This document shows, piece after piece, positions 9,932-19,273 of a DNA stretch of 64,000 bases. A program made the translations under genes and the position numbers. The notes below the pieces were generated by a model. The model saw only the letters and a list, made by a program, of their open reading frames with translations, had not been told where the DNA came from and made no database searches. The DNA lies in assembly GCF_017601095.1 (NCBI RefSeq), contig NZ_JAGFUX010000008.1, forward strand, positions 46,120 through 110,119, in the 5' to 3' direction. This DNA comes from Streptococcus suis. Lineage in GTDB: Bacteria > Bacillota > Bacilli > Lactobacillales > Streptococcaceae. Each line of letters opens with the position of its first letter. The stretch's first letter is position 1.

Positions 9932-9937
9932 CGAATA
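9930..9937 (+). promoter_or_regulatory. Possible competence (ComX/cin) box before the second methylase
   Basis: AACGAATA matches 7 of 8 positions of the streptococcal cin box TACGAATA. It lies 20 bases before the start of the single-strand methylase gene, just upstream of its GGAGG site. In pneumococcus, DpnA is induced in competence. The first-base mismatch keeps this tentative. Confidence 0.35.
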
Positions 9938-9956
9938 TAAGTATGGAGGTGTCTTA

Positions 9957-10718
9957 ATGAACAAACCATACTATCACAAAAACAAGGCTATCCTTGTACA
10001 TGCAGATACATTTGATTTTCTTTCCAAAATGAAACCCGAGAGCATGGACATGATTTTTGCTGACCCTCCCTATTTTTTGAGCAATGGAGGAATGTCTAAT
10101 TCCGGAGGTCAAGTTGTGTCAGTTAACAAGGGAGACTGGGATCAAATATCTTCTCTAGAAGAAAAACACGATTTTAATCGTCGCTGGATACGACTGGCAA
10201 AATCAGTTCTAAAACCCAATGGTACGATCTGGATTTCAGGAACTTTACATAATATCTACTCCGTAGGAATGGCTCTGGAAGAAGAAGGATTTAAAATTCT
10301 TAATAATATCACTTGGCAAAAGACCAACCCTGCCCCTAACCTCTCTTGTCGTTACTTCACTCATTCAACTGAAACGATTTTATGGGCCAGAAAGTCAGAC
10401 AAACACGCTAAACACTACTATAACTATGATTTGATGAAAGAAATCAACATCGGAAAACAGATGAAAGATGTCTGGACAGGCGGTCTCACTCCTAAATCTG
10501 AAAAATGGGCTGGTAAACATCCCACTCAAAAACCAGAGTATTTATTGGAACGAATTATTTTAGCCAGTACCAAAGAAGGAGATTATATTTTAGACCCATT
10601 TGTTGGTAGTGGTACAACAGGTGTTGTTGCAAAGAGACTGAATCGTCGCTTTATCGGAATCGATGCTGAACGAGATTATCTAAAAATTGCAAGAACTAGA
10701 TTGGAGAATATCGAATGA
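9957..10718 (+). CDS. dpnA: Adenine methyltransferase DpnA type (acts on single-stranded GATC DNA)
   Basis: The protein has the beta-class order: catalytic ADPPYFLSNGG (about residues 33-43) first, SAM motif DPFVGSGTTG near the C-terminus. It strongly resembles DpnA, which methylates single-stranded incoming DNA and so protects transforming plasmids or islands. ATG 9957 is chosen for its TATGGAGG site (253 residues). The pneumococcal entry, as I recall it, begins 12 codons earlier at a position equivalent to ATG 9921, inside dpnM, with no visible site; both starts may be used. It overlaps the next gene by ATGA. Confidence 0.92.
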   Translation: MNKPYYHKNKAILVHADTFDFLSKMKPESMDMIFADPPYFLSNGGMSNSGGQVVSVNKGDWDQISSLEEKHDFNRRWIRLAKSVLKPNGTIWISGTLHNIYSVGMALEEEGFKILNNITWQKTNPAPNLSCRYFTHSTETILWARKSDKHAKHYYNYDLMKEINIGKQMKDVWTGGLTPKSEKWAGKHPTQKPEYLLERIILASTKEGDYILDPFVGSGTTGVVAKRLNRRFIGIDAERDYLKIARTRLENIE

Positions 10719-11314
10719 TTAAAGGCGGTGTTGGTGGAGCGAATACCCTTACAGGTCTGGCTTTTGAATTAAAAACAGACTTACCAACTTTTATTGCAAA
10801 TCAAAGTGGTTATGAAGTGATTGAAAATGACTACGATATAAAAGTTTCCAAAAAGACCGGAAATTCTATAAAAACAAAACGAAAAGCCACTTCTCGTTGG
10901 CTTGTAAAATTTAATGGGCAAGTAGTTGCAACTATTTTTCAAAAACATGGGCTCTACCGCTATTTTGATGAGGTTGGATTGGACTATCATACCATAATAT
11001 CTAAAAAGTTATTACCTGATGACTCGATTTTTGTCATGAAAAATAATACTGTCTTTATCATTGAAAAAAAGACTCAGAGTACAGAAGGAAGTGTCGATGA
11101 AAAATTACAAACTTGTGATTTCAAATTAAAACAGTACAAAAAATTATTCTCACCACTGAATAAAGAAGTCAAGTATTATTATCTATTGGATAAATGGTTC
11201 CTAGACCCAAAATATAAAGACACTTTAGATTATATTATTAGCGTAGGCTGCGATTATAGATTTGAGTACATTCCGCTAAAAGAGTTTGGACTACCACTGC
11301 CGGAGGAAAAATAA
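10715..11314 (+). CDS. PD-(D/E)XK restriction endonuclease, not of the DpnII family
   Basis: The 199-residue protein opens with GGVGGANTLTGLAFE. Its nuclease core is clear: P101-D102-D103 and, after a hydrophobic strand, E117-K118-K119 (FIIEKKTQ), followed by EGSVDEKLQTC and a KYYYLLDKWF strand. That is a complete PD-(D/E)XK fold signature. It starts within the ATGA overlap with the methylase, so it is translationally coupled. I do not recognise the exact family; it is not similar to R.DpnII. In the described S. suis SsuDAT1I cassette both nucleases, as I recall, resemble R.DpnII or R.LlaDCHI. By position it should cut unmethylated GATC, but the specificity is inferred. Confidence 0.8.
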   Translation: MIKGGVGGANTLTGLAFELKTDLPTFIANQSGYEVIENDYDIKVSKKTGNSIKTKRKATSRWLVKFNGQVVATIFQKHGLYRYFDEVGLDYHTIISKKLLPDDSIFVMKNNTVFIIEKKTQSTEGSVDEKLQTCDFKLKQYKKLFSPLNKEVKYYYLLDKWFLDPKYKDTLDYIISVGCDYRFEYIPLKEFGLPLPEEK

Positions 11315-11315
11315 T

Positions 11316-12221
11316 ATGGATTTTTATAGTTACATTAACTCCCCTACAACTATTCGATTACAAACATTTCTTGATAGCCTTTCTATTACCAATCGCACTC
11401 CGGAATACTATGTTAATTGGGAAAAGGTTGAGAGAGAAACAAAAAAATTTGAACTAGAATTACATACACTCAACTATCTTATCGGAAAAGAAGATATTTA
11501 TGTTGAAGCTCTCACCCTATTCTCACAACAACCCAATTTATTGAAAGCCATTCCGAGCCTAATTGCTAGTCGTGATAAAATTTTAGATATCCTATCTATT
11601 GATGAACAAGACAAAATGAGCTTCATGCAACTTGACTTCTCTACTATTGATGTGCAACGAATTCATGAATATGTTGACTTTATTGAGCAAACTGGACTTC
11701 TAGATTTCTTACAACATAAAGCGAATCGCTCATTAGTGGATTATGTCTATGGAGTGGAAGCTGGCTTAGACAGTAACGCTCGTAAAAATCGGAGCGGAAC
11801 AACTATGGAAGGTATCATTGAACGCCATATTGCTAAACTTTGTAAGGAATTGAATCTCACTTATAAAGCTCAAGCTACTGCCCCCTTCATACAGGAAAGC
11901 TGGAGTATTACAGTTCCAGTTGATAAATCAGAACGTCGTTTTGACATTGCCATATTCTCAAAAGAACAAAATAAAGTATGGTTAATTGAAACCAATTATT
12001 ACGGCGGTGGCGGAAGTAAATTAAAAGCCGTTGCTGGAGAATTTACTGAATTAAATCAATTTATACAAACTTCTCACGATGATGTCGAATTCATTTGGAT
12101 AACAGATGGACAAGGTTGGAAGACTGCACATCTCCCTCTCTCAGAAGCATTTGGCCATATCGTCAATGTTTTTAACTTAGAAATGTTAAAAAATGGATTT
12201 CTAGCTGAATTAATAAAATAA
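11316..12221 (+). CDS. Type II restriction endonuclease, DpnII family (GATC)
   Basis: The 301-residue protein carries the DpnII-family blocks VDYVYGVEAGLDSNARKNRSG (about 148-168), RRFDIAIF (about 207-214), VWLIETNYYGGGGSK (about 220-234) and FIWITDGQGW. The D and E-x-N residues of the last blocks form a variant PD-(D/E)XK site. It cuts unmethylated GATC in double-stranded DNA. ATG 11316 follows a GGAGG site and lies one base after the previous stop. The gene ends in a bidirectional terminator. Confidence 0.9.
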   Translation: MDFYSYINSPTTIRLQTFLDSLSITNRTPEYYVNWEKVERETKKFELELHTLNYLIGKEDIYVEALTLFSQQPNLLKAIPSLIASRDKILDILSIDEQDKMSFMQLDFSTIDVQRIHEYVDFIEQTGLLDFLQHKANRSLVDYVYGVEAGLDSNARKNRSGTTMEGIIERHIAKLCKELNLTYKAQATAPFIQESWSITVPVDKSERRFDIAIFSKEQNKVWLIETNYYGGGGSKLKAVAGEFTELNQFIQTSHDDVEFIWITDGQGWKTAHLPLSEAFGHIVNVFNLEMLKNGFLAELIK

Positions 12222-12250
12222 TAGAGCAGATTTTATTCTGCTCTATTATT
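12217..12250. terminator. Bidirectional terminator between the R-M operon and copA
   Basis: A perfect 13-bp stem (AATAATAGAGCAG with CTGCTCTATTATT, 8-base loop) contains the stop codons of both convergent genes (TAA at 12219-12221 and the copA TAA at 12248-12246). T-rich flanks are present on each strand. Confidence 0.75.
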
Positions 12251-14696
12251 TTATCTCCACCCGTTTCAATCGCAGAGCGTTTAAGAGGACGGAGACTGAG
12301 CTCAGACTCATGGCTGCTCCTGCTAACATAGGATTGAGCAGGGGACCACCGAACAAATGAAGAATCCCCATGGCAACTGGAATGCCCAATACATTGTAGG
12401 CAAAGGCCCAGAAGAGATTTTGTTTAATGGTTCGCATGGTCGCTCGGCTGAGCGTGAGGGCTCGCGGTACGTCTAACAAGTCACTCCGCATCAAGACCAC
12501 ATCTGCGGACTCGATAGCCACATCGGTACCAGAGCCAATGGCTAGACCCAAATCAGCCTGTGCCAAAGCAGGTGCGTCGTTAATGCCGTCTCCGACCATG
12601 GCCACTCGTTTGCCCTCTGCCTGCAAGACCTGGATCTGACGAGCCTTGTCTTCTGGCAGGACATCGCTAATCACTCGGTCAATCCCGACTTCCTCGGCAA
12701 TAGCCTGAGCAGTTTTTTCGTTATCACCTGTCAGCATGACCACTTCCACTCCTTGCTGACGCAGTTTAGCGATGGCTTGACGACTGGTGGGTTTTACCGT
12801 GTCGGCTACGGCGATAAGTGCCAGAAGTTGACCTGCTTCTGCTAGATACATAGGAGTTTTGCCTTGACTGGCTAATCGCTCTGCCTGCTGGCTGGCAAGT
12901 GCAGTATCCACACCTGCCTCCACCATCAGCTTGGCATTGCCAAAGAAAATGGTCTGCTCTGCTATGGTCACCGACAAGCCTCGACCTGCATGGGCCTGGA
13001 AGTTGGTTGTCGGCAAGAGCTCCAAATCCGCCTGCTTGGCCGCATCCAGAATGGCCTGGCCCAGAGGGTGCTCTGAGTTCTGCTCGCTGCTGGCTGCCAA
13101 CTGGAGCAGTTCCTGCTCTGTCCGATCCGAGAAGGTAATCAGGTCTGTCACCTGCGGCTGACCTTGGGTGATAGTGCCTGTCTTATCAAAGACCATGACC
13201 TCAATCTTGGGCAGGATTTCCAAGGCCTGACCGGACTTGAAGAGGACGCCGTTCTCCGCCCCCTTGCCCGTACCGACCATAATCGCTGTCGGTGTTGCTA
13301 GTCCCAGTGCACAAGGACAGGCTATGACCAAGACTGAAATGGTGATGGACAGAGAGAAAATCCAGGAATGTTGCCCCAAGAGCAACCAAGCTAGGCCTGA
13401 GAGTACCGCAAGCCCCATGACAATGGGTACAAAGACTGCCGACACCTGATCGGCCAGCTTGGCAATGGGTGCCTTAGTGCCTTGTGCTGCCTCAACCAGC
13501 TGGATAATCTGAGCCAGGCTAGTGTCCTGACCCACACGGGTTGCCCGAAAGTGAAAGGCACCAGTTTTATTAAGGGAGGCACCGACCACCTGATCCCCGA
13601 CAGACTTGCTGACGGGCAGACTTTCACCTGTCAACATGGACTCATCGACAGTCGATTGTCCCTCAACCACGACGCCGTCCACCGCAATTTTTTCACCCGG
13701 CCGGACGATGACAATGTCACCCACGACAACATCTTCTAAGGCCACCTGTACTTCCTGCCCATTACGTAGGACCTGAGCCGTCTTGGGTGCCAAGTCCATG
13801 AGGTGCTTAATGGCTTCTGACGTTCTCCCCTTGGATACCGCCTCCAGATACTTGCCCAGCGTAATCAGAGTCAAGATAACAGCCCCCGACTCAAAATAGA
13901 GTTCTGGATGCCCACCATGTCCCATCTCGCCCGCATCTTGAGCGATTAAGGCAATCATTATAAGGCCTTGGACAATAGCAGAGCTGGTACCAAGGGCAAT
14001 CAGGGAGTCCATATTGGGATGACCTGCTAGCAAGGTCTGAAAGCCCTTGGTAAAAAAGCTTCTTCCAAGATAAACCACTGGTAAAATCAGGATAAACTGA
14101 GTCAAGGCAAACATCATAGGTTCATGCAACCACTGAGGCAGGGGCAAGTTGACCATGGGACCCATAGCAATATAAAGTAAGGGGAGGGTGAAAACTACTG
14201 ACCAGATAAAACGAGTCCAGAGACTGGCAATCTGCTCCCCTTGTCTGTCTGTCAGATCTGTCTGTCCCTTGCTTGCTGGCTTGATAGCCTTGTAGCCTGA
14301 CTTTTCAACTGCTGATAAAATTTCACTTGCACTCAAACGGTCCTTGTCATAGGTGAGGCTTGCCTTTTCTGTCGCCAGATTAACCGCTACTTCTTCTACA
14401 CCAGCCAGTTTTCCTAAGGCCTTTTCAACCGTCATGGCACAGGAGGCACAGGTCATGCCCTCAATAGCATAGGTTTCCGTCACAAGATTGCGGACCATAC
14501 TATATCCAGACTTTTCCACCGCCGCCTCAATCTCTGCCAAGCTGAGAAGGTCTGGATTGTAGCTGACACTTAGTTTTTCCGTTGCCAGATTGACACTGGC
14601 TTCTTCGACTCCTGTCAATTTCCCGACAGCTTTTTCAACTGTCATGGCACAGGAAGCACAGGTCATACCTGCTATTCTGACACTTTCTTTTTGCAT
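12246..14696 (-). CDS. copA: Copper-exporting P1B-type ATPase
   Basis: The 816-residue protein starts with two heavy-metal-associated domains, each with GMTCASC (about residues 10-16 and 78-84). Then come membrane segments, the TGES phosphatase loop, the metal-binding CPC in helix 6, the phosphorylation site DKTGT and the hinge [10 protein letters not shown]. The last two helices carry YN and MSLSSV motifs, which mark Cu+ pumps. ATG 14696 has an AAGGAG site. It pumps cytosolic Cu+ outward. The promoter carries two CopY-type boxes, but no copY or copZ is adjacent. Confidence 0.93.
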   Translation of the reverse strand: MQKESVRIAGMTCASCAMTVEKAVGKLTGVEEASVNLATEKLSVSYNPDLLSLAEIEAAVEKSGYSMVRNLVTETYAIEGMTCASCAMTVEKALGKLAGVEEVAVNLATEKASLTYDKDRLSASEILSAVEKSGYKAIKPASKGQTDLTDRQGEQIASLWTRFIWSVVFTLPLLYIAMGPMVNLPLPQWLHEPMMFALTQFILILPVVYLGRSFFTKGFQTLLAGHPNMDSLIALGTSSAIVQGLIMIALIAQDAGEMGHGGHPELYFESGAVILTLITLGKYLEAVSKGRTSEAIKHLMDLAPKTAQVLRNGQEVQVALEDVVVGDIVIVRPGEKIAVDGVVVEGQSTVDESMLTGESLPVSKSVGDQVVGASLNKTGAFHFRATRVGQDTSLAQIIQLVEAAQGTKAPIAKLADQVSAVFVPIVMGLAVLSGLAWLLLGQHSWIFSLSITISVLVIACPCALGLATPTAIMVGTGKGAENGVLFKSGQALEILPKIEVMVFDKTGTITQGQPQVTDLITFSDRTEQELLQLAASSEQNSEHPLGQAILDAAKQADLELLPTTNFQAHAGRGLSVTIAEQTIFFGNAKLMVEAGVDTALASQQAERLASQGKTPMYLAEAGQLLALIAVADTVKPTSRQAIAKLRQQGVEVVMLTGDNEKTAQAIAEEVGIDRVISDVLPEDKARQIQVLQAEGKRVAMVGDGINDAPALAQADLGLAIGSGTDVAIESADVVLMRSDLLDVPRALTLSRATMRTIKQNLFWAFAYNVLGIPVAMGILHLFGGPLLNPMLAGAAMSLSSVSVLLNALRLKRVEIK

Positions 14697-14711
14697 AGTT
14701 TCTCCTTTGAC

Positions 14712-14758
14712 TACATTTGTAATCACATTATACACAATTCGACTACATTTGTAAACGA
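14712..14758 (-). promoter_or_regulatory. copA promoter with two CopY-type operators
   Basis: On the minus strand TTTACA (14753-14758), 17 bases and TATAAT form the promoter. Two perfect TACATTTGTA boxes (14712-14721 and 14744-14753) fit the TACAnnTGTA consensus of CopY repressors. One overlaps the -35, the other sits at the transcription start, so copper would relieve repression. Confidence 0.85.
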
Positions 14759-14786
14759 ATTTGTTTCAAAAAAGAGAGGTTGCCCT

Positions 14787-15644
14787 CTACTTCTTCCTTG
14801 CCAACATGGTCGCAAACCGCATCTTGAGGAAATTGCCATCTTCATCACGCTTATGGAGCTGACCAAAATCTTCATTATACTTGACCAATTCCCAGTCACG
14901 ATAGTATTCCTTCAACTCACCTTCGCCGAAAGTAAAGGAGAAATTCATAGGACAGGGGGCATCTTCCGTATCCATGGCCGCCACGATCAAGTTATAGCCA
15001 CCAGGTCGTGTTTGCTCCTGCATATTGCGGATAATGGCTGGCACCCGATCCCGCTCCAAGAACATGAAGACCACGGTCGAGATAATCCAATCATAGTCCT
15101 GCTCCAAACTGGCCGAGTTGATCTCATAGGTTCCAGCTTGCAGGTCCAAATCCTCCATCTCCTTTATATGATGTAAGATTTGAAGACTTTGCTCATCCTT
15201 ATCTACCGCAATCACCTCAAAACCTCTTTGGGCCAAATAGAGACTATTTCGCCCCCGACCAGAACCTAAATCCAATACCTTGCATGGCTCAATCATTTTC
15301 AAAGCTTCTAAAACCTCTGAGTGCGTTCGACTCAGGTTGTATTTTTTAGCAAAAAAATCCTCTTGCTGACAGAAAAATTCCAAGAAAAACTCCGTATCTT
15401 CTGTCAATAAGGCTACTCGATGCCAAACCTCTGGTTCCACAAAAGGGATATCATCTGCTGGACCATAGACAAATTCTCCCAAAATCTCATTGTCATCTGA
15501 AATCGGCTCAAATTTGAGCTGACCCTTCAAAACCTTGATTTTAGCCCAAGTACCCACCTTGGTATTATGCTTAGTCAAAAAATGCTGGGGAACCGTATCC
15601 TGATTCCAAATGGGCATGCGTTTGTAAGGAACTAAAACAGTCAT
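14787..15644 (-). CDS. tehB: TehB-type SAM-dependent methyltransferase
   Basis: The 285-residue protein has an N-terminal cupin-like domain (about 1-85, as in bacterial TehB proteins with a DUF1971 domain) and a class I methyltransferase domain. The SAM motif is VLDLGSGRGRNSLYLA, followed by VIAVDKDEQSL and STVVFMFL. TehB proteins methylate tellurite, selenite and other chalcogen compounds; the natural substrate in streptococci is unclear. The start has an AGGAGA site. It lies just downstream of smpB in the same orientation, the pneumococcal order. Confidence 0.85.
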   Translation of the reverse strand: MTVLVPYKRMPIWNQDTVPQHFLTKHNTKVGTWAKIKVLKGQLKFEPISDDNEILGEFVYGPADDIPFVEPEVWHRVALLTEDTEFFLEFFCQQEDFFAKKYNLSRTHSEVLEALKMIEPCKVLDLGSGRGRNSLYLAQRGFEVIAVDKDEQSLQILHHIKEMEDLDLQAGTYEINSASLEQDYDWIISTVVFMFLERDRVPAIIRNMQEQTRPGGYNLIVAAMDTEDAPCPMNFSFTFGEGELKEYYRDWELVKYNEDFGQLHKRDEDGNFLKMRFATMLARKK

Positions 15645-15725
15645 TTTCTCTCCTTTCCATGCTATTGTTGTAGAAAAACTTCATGAAGTTTGCAAGCAAC
15701 AAAAGACCAGGATTTCTCCCAGCCT

Positions 15726-16193
15726 CTATCTACTATTGATAGCCTTCATAGTCCGCTTAATATCACGGTCTTGTTCACGGCGTTTAATTGACTCCCGCTT
15801 GTCGTAGTCGTGCTTCCCTTTGGCAAGCCCAATCAAGACCTTGGCAAAGCCGTCCTTGATATAGACCTTGAGGGGCACCAGGGTCATACCTGTTCCCTTG
15901 ACCTCATTGCCCAGAGACTCGATTTGCTTCTTCCGCAAGAGAAGTTTGCGGGTCCGCGTTGGCTCCTGGTTCCAGATATTGCCCTCATCGTAGGGAGCGA
16001 TATGGACATTGACCAACCAAGCCTCTCCCTGCTTGATCTGGGCAAAGCCGTCCTTGAGGTTGATCCGCCCCGCACGAATAGACTTAATCTCCGTCCCCGT
16101 CAGGACCATCCCCGCCTCCACTGTATCGACAATGGTATAGTCGTGGCGGGCTTTTTTATTCTGTGCAATCACATTGCCCTCACCCTTGGCCAT
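15726..16193 (-). CDS. smpB: SsrA-binding protein SmpB
   Basis: The 155-residue protein contains the conserved [10 protein letters not shown] start, [19 protein letters not shown] and the basic tail ([13 protein letters not shown]) that enters the ribosomal mRNA channel. It binds tmRNA and rescues stalled ribosomes. Its ATG lies two bases after the rnr stop codon behind GGAGATAGGC, so it is co-translated with rnr, a sensible pairing because RNase R degrades mRNAs released by trans-translation. The tmRNA gene is not in this window. Confidence 0.97.
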   Translation of the reverse strand: MAKGEGNVIAQNKKARHDYTIVDTVEAGMVLTGTEIKSIRAGRINLKDGFAQIKQGEAWLVNVHIAPYDEGNIWNQEPTRTRKLLLRKKQIESLGNEVKGTGMTLVPLKVYIKDGFAKVLIGLAKGKHDYDKRESIKRREQDRDIKRTMKAINSR

Positions 16194-16195
16194 GC

Positions 16196-18565
16196 CTATC
16201 TCCTTTTCTTCTTGTTCTTTTTAGCCACTTCTTTGTAAAATGGTTTCTTTTTCTTGTCTTTTTTCCCACTTTTTGACTTGTGGTCTTTCCCAGACTTGTG
16301 ATGTTTGCTGTCGCGACCAGCAGCTTCTTGTTTGTGGTGCTTGCCCCGTCCTCGCCCTGACCGATCATCACGGTCACGGTTGGAGTGACTAGCAGTTCTC
16401 CGCTTGGCTTTCAGAGCTTTTTCCACAATATCCAGCTCGGACGGAACGTGGGCAAAATCAATCTCCCCTGTCATCTTGTCTGCCCGCGTTAGCTTGATAC
16501 GAATTGGCTGACCGACACGGAAGACACGACCAGATTTCTCACCCTGTAAGGTCAGAGTCCGCTCGTGGAACTGGTAGTATTCGTTGAGGTTGGTGATATG
16601 AATCAGACCTTCAACCGTATTTGGTAACTCGACAAAAAGCCCAAACTTGACTACGCTAGACACCACACCGTCAAACTCTTGCCCAACAAATTCTTGCATG
16701 AATTCTGCCTTCTTCATGGCTTCGACTTCCCGCTCTGCCTCAATGGCACGGCGTTCTAAACTGGACGAAGACTTGGCAAGCTCAGGAATAACCTGCTCAA
16801 AATGCTCTGCTTTTTCCGCAGGATTGTGACCATATTCCCGCACCATGCGGTGAACCAGCAAGTCGGGATAACGGCGGATAGGACTGGTGAAGTGGGTGTA
16901 GAACTCGGCACCCAGTCCGTAGTGGCCGTGGTTGTGCTCCGAGTAGCGTGCCTGCTGCATGGAACGCAGCAACATCATGTTGAGAACATCCGCATAGGGC
17001 TGGTCCTTGACCCGCTCCATGAGGTCCTGTAGGGCATCCTGGCTGATAGAGCTAGCCGTTCCATAGACGGTCAGACCAAAGCTGGTCGCATAGTCGATGA
17101 ACTTCTGCAGCTTGTCCGACTTGGGCTCCTCGTGGATCCGATAGATGAAAGGCAGATCCAACTTAGCAAAATGCTCGGCAACGCACTCATTGGCCGCCAA
17201 CATGAAGGACTCAATCATCCGCTCGGCAATGCCCCGCTGACGCAGCTGGATATCGACTGGCAGACCGTCCTTGTTGACGATGATTTTGGCTTCAGTCGTG
17301 TCAAAGTTGAGGGCACCGCGTTTGTAGCGCATGGTTTCCAGGGTTTCATGGAGTTTGACCATGAGGTCCACACTTGGTACGATTGCCTTATATTTAGCAA
17401 GCTTTTCCTGATTGCCTGCAATCATGTCATTGACATCAGAATAGGTCATGCGGAAGGTCGTTTTGATGACCGTTTGGCCAATCCAGTGCTTGACCACCTT
17501 GCCCTTGCGGTCTATTTCCATAATAGCCGACTGGGTTAGACGGTCCACGTTTGGATTAAGAGAGCAGATGCCGTTTGACAGGCGTTCTGGCAGCATCGGC
17601 ACCACACGGTCGGTCACATAGACAGAAGTCCCACGCTTGACAGCTTCCTGGTCCAAGGCAGAACCTTCGGTCACATAATAGCTGACATCAGCGATATGGA
17701 CACCCAACTCCAGATTTCCGTTCTTAAGTTGCTTGATATGGACCGCATCGTCCAAGTCCTTGGCATCCGCACCGTCGATAGTAAAGATGATTTCATCCCG
17801 CAAGTCCAAGCGTCCTTCAAAGTCTTTCTCAGATGGACTTTCTGGCACCCGATTGGCCTCCGCCAAGACTTCATCTGGAAACTCCGACACGATGTCCATG
17901 GATTCCAAAACTTCCAAGACATCGATTCCTACATCGTCCTTATGCCCCACCACATCCCGAATGGTCGCGACAAAGTGGTCCCGTTTCTTATTGGGATAGG
18001 CTTCAATGTCAACTTTGAGGATTTCCGTTCCGGTCAATACCAGAGGTGACTTCTTAATGTAAATCTTCTGAGCAATTTTCTGGTTTTTAGACTTGATGTA
18101 GCCTACATACTCTGGCTTGTCTTCGTCAAAAACAATCAAGCCCACCGCTGTTTTCAGGCTATGTTCTAAAATATCAATGACTTCCGCTTCCGCAGCGGTT
18201 CCCTTGAGCCTGTTCGCCACTTTCTTAATGGCCACTTCCACTCGGTCGCCCTCGATAGCGAAGTTGACATCGTCACGGCTGACAAAGAGGTCATCTTCCT
18301 CCTCATCAATAGTCACAAAGCCAAAACCAGACTTGTGGGCACGAAAAATCCCCTGTAAAGTGACCTTATTTTTGGATACTTTAGGTACTGGCAGAGCGAT
18401 TCGACCCGCATTATCAAAGACAAGTTGACGACTGCCTTCCATGCTCGAAACCAGCTTGACCAAGTCTGTAAAAGTCTTAGCAGAGCTAGCTCCAAACTGA
18501 TCGGCCAGCTGGTCCATGGTCACAGGACCAACTTCTTTAATATAGTTTATAATATCGTTTTTCAT
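16196..18565 (-). CDS. rnr: Ribonuclease R
   Basis: The 789-residue 3'-to-5' exoribonuclease has an N-terminal winged helix (about 1-65), cold-shock domains, and an RNB catalytic domain with the metal ligands in [17 protein letters not shown]-terminal S1 domain follows ([21 protein letters not shown]) and a Lys-rich tail (last ~90 residues). It degrades structured RNA and supports trans-translation with SmpB. No good Shine-Dalgarno sequence precedes ATG 18565. Instead an 8-bp inverted repeat lies in the leader 15-38 bases upstream, which may affect translation. Confidence 0.95.
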   Translation of the reverse strand: MKNDIINYIKEVGPVTMDQLADQFGASSAKTFTDLVKLVSSMEGSRQLVFDNAGRIALPVPKVSKNKVTLQGIFRAHKSGFGFVTIDEEEDDLFVSRDDVNFAIEGDRVEVAIKKVANRLKGTAAEAEVIDILEHSLKTAVGLIVFDEDKPEYVGYIKSKNQKIAQKIYIKKSPLVLTGTEILKVDIEAYPNKKRDHFVATIRDVVGHKDDVGIDVLEVLESMDIVSEFPDEVLAEANRVPESPSEKDFEGRLDLRDEIIFTIDGADAKDLDDAVHIKQLKNGNLELGVHIADVSYYVTEGSALDQEAVKRGTSVYVTDRVVPMLPERLSNGICSLNPNVDRLTQSAIMEIDRKGKVVKHWIGQTVIKTTFRMTYSDVNDMIAGNQEKLAKYKAIVPSVDLMVKLHETLETMRYKRGALNFDTTEAKIIVNKDGLPVDIQLRQRGIAERMIESFMLAANECVAEHFAKLDLPFIYRIHEEPKSDKLQKFIDYATSFGLTVYGTASSISQDALQDLMERVKDQPYADVLNMMLLRSMQQARYSEHNHGHYGLGAEFYTHFTSPIRRYPDLLVHRMVREYGHNPAEKAEHFEQVIPELAKSSSSLERRAIEAEREVEAMKKAEFMQEFVGQEFDGVVSSVVKFGLFVELPNTVEGLIHITNLNEYYQFHERTLTLQGEKSGRVFRVGQPIRIKLTRADKMTGEIDFAHVPSELDIVEKALKAKRRTASHSNRDRDDRSGRGRGKHHKQEAAGRDSKHHKSGKDHKSKSGKKDKKKKPFYKEVAKKNKKKRR

Positions 18566-18579
18566 GTTGTATTTACCAG

Positions 18580-18603
18580 AGTGCTAGTTAAGAATCTAGC
18601 ACT
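18580..18603 (-). promoter_or_regulatory. Hairpin in the rnr leader
   Basis: AGTGCTAG and CTAGCACT are perfect inverted arms with an 8-base loop, ending 15 bases before the rnr start codon. The half-sites resemble the CIRCE element but are in the opposite order. Confidence 0.45.
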
Positions 18604-18629
18604 ATTTCTCTTAGTGTGCGTTATATCCA

Positions 18630-18798
18630 GACGCAGTGGTTGATTGCTCCAACAATCAAATGATTGTTGGAGGTGGGAGATAGGATTTGCAAAGCAAATC
18701 TCAATAGTTCGCGAATAACGCTCCGAACCATACCTATTCAACTTATGCGGGGGTGGGCAGACGAACTCTTTATACCTGTCGAGTTCTGGCCCACTCCC
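18630..18798. repeat. Modular intergenic repeat, copy 2
   Basis: It shares with copy 1 (8261-8382) the left end GACGCAGTGGTTGA, the inner right motif (TCAACT, then TGCGGGGGTGGG) and a closing C-rich arm, here CCCACTCCC. The middle is unrelated: a stem CTCCAACAATC/GATTGTTGGAG, then AGATTTGC/GCAAATCT. The terminal hairpin keeps the outer stem (GGGGGTGGGC/GCCCACTCCC) but has a different loop. It lies between secG and rnr. Confidence 0.7.
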
Positions 18799-18801
18799 AA
18801 A

Positions 18802-18837
18802 AAAATAGACCAAGAACAAGTTCCCAGTCTTTTTTAT
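18802..18837 (-). terminator. Terminator of the secG operon
   Basis: On the minus strand AGAC-GGAAC pairs with GTTC-GGTCT (imperfect) and is followed by ATTTTTTT, directly after the secG stop codon. Confidence 0.5.
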
Positions 18838-18838
18838 C

Positions 18839-19078
18839 TTACATACCTGTACTTGAAATAACTACCAAGGCTAGGGCAACCAACATCCAAATCGCTACCA
18901 GAATAGCGGTAATGCGTTGCATCACTGCTTCAAATCCACGTGCCTTTGTTCGTTCAAATAAGGCACCGTTAGACGCATCAAAAACGTTGCTAGACTGGTT
19001 TTTTGCTGGCTGAATAAAAATCACCGCAATCAAAATAACAGATAAAATCAAAAGAATGGCTAATAATACTTGATACAT
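18839..19078 (-). CDS. secG: Preprotein translocase subunit SecG
   Basis: The 79-residue protein has two hydrophobic segments (about 3-23 and 55-76) joined by a loop with the conserved GALFERTKARG. It is the accessory subunit of the SecYEG channel. It follows rpmG on the same strand, the usual streptococcal order. Confidence 0.93.
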   Translation of the reverse strand: MYQVLLAILLILSVILIAVIFIQPAKNQSSNVFDASNGALFERTKARGFEAVMQRITAILVAIWMLVALALVVISSTGM

Positions 19079-19123
19079 ATTTTTTCTCTTTCTTCAATAA
19101 CTTCTGCCATTATACCATAAATA

Positions 19124-19273
19124 CTATTTTGTTTCAATATGAAGGGTTACTTTTCTCTCCTTTGGACAGTATTTAAGGACTTCTATCTTTCCTGGATGGG
19201 TTTTGGAGTTCTTACTAGTCAGGTAATTTTTACTACCACACTCCGAACATTGCAAATTGATTTTAACTCTCAC
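19124..19273 (-). CDS. rpmG: Ribosomal protein bL33 (zinc-ribbon form)
   Basis: This 49-codon gene starts with GTG at 19273, whose G is shared with the TAG stop codon of the transporter gene upstream; GGGAG precedes it by five bases. The product begins [17 protein letters not shown] and ends KVTLHIETK. The CSEC pair and a later KYCPKE mark the Cys-containing (C+) type of L33. It is too short for a usual ORF cutoff but fits the family length exactly. Confidence 0.93.
   Translation of the reverse strand: MRVKINLQCSECGSKNYLTSKNSKTHPGKIEVLKYCPKERKVTLHIETK

Noticed and set aside
14787..15644. Tellurite resistance as the true role of the TehB-like protein
   Set aside because: The family name reflects an overexpression phenotype; nothing in the neighbourhood (no tehA, no ter genes) supports a tellurite-specific role.
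18580..18603. CIRCE element (HrcA operator) upstream of rnr
   Set aside because: The half-sites resemble CIRCE but are in the reverse order and with 8 rather than 9 bases between; it is better described as a leader hairpin.
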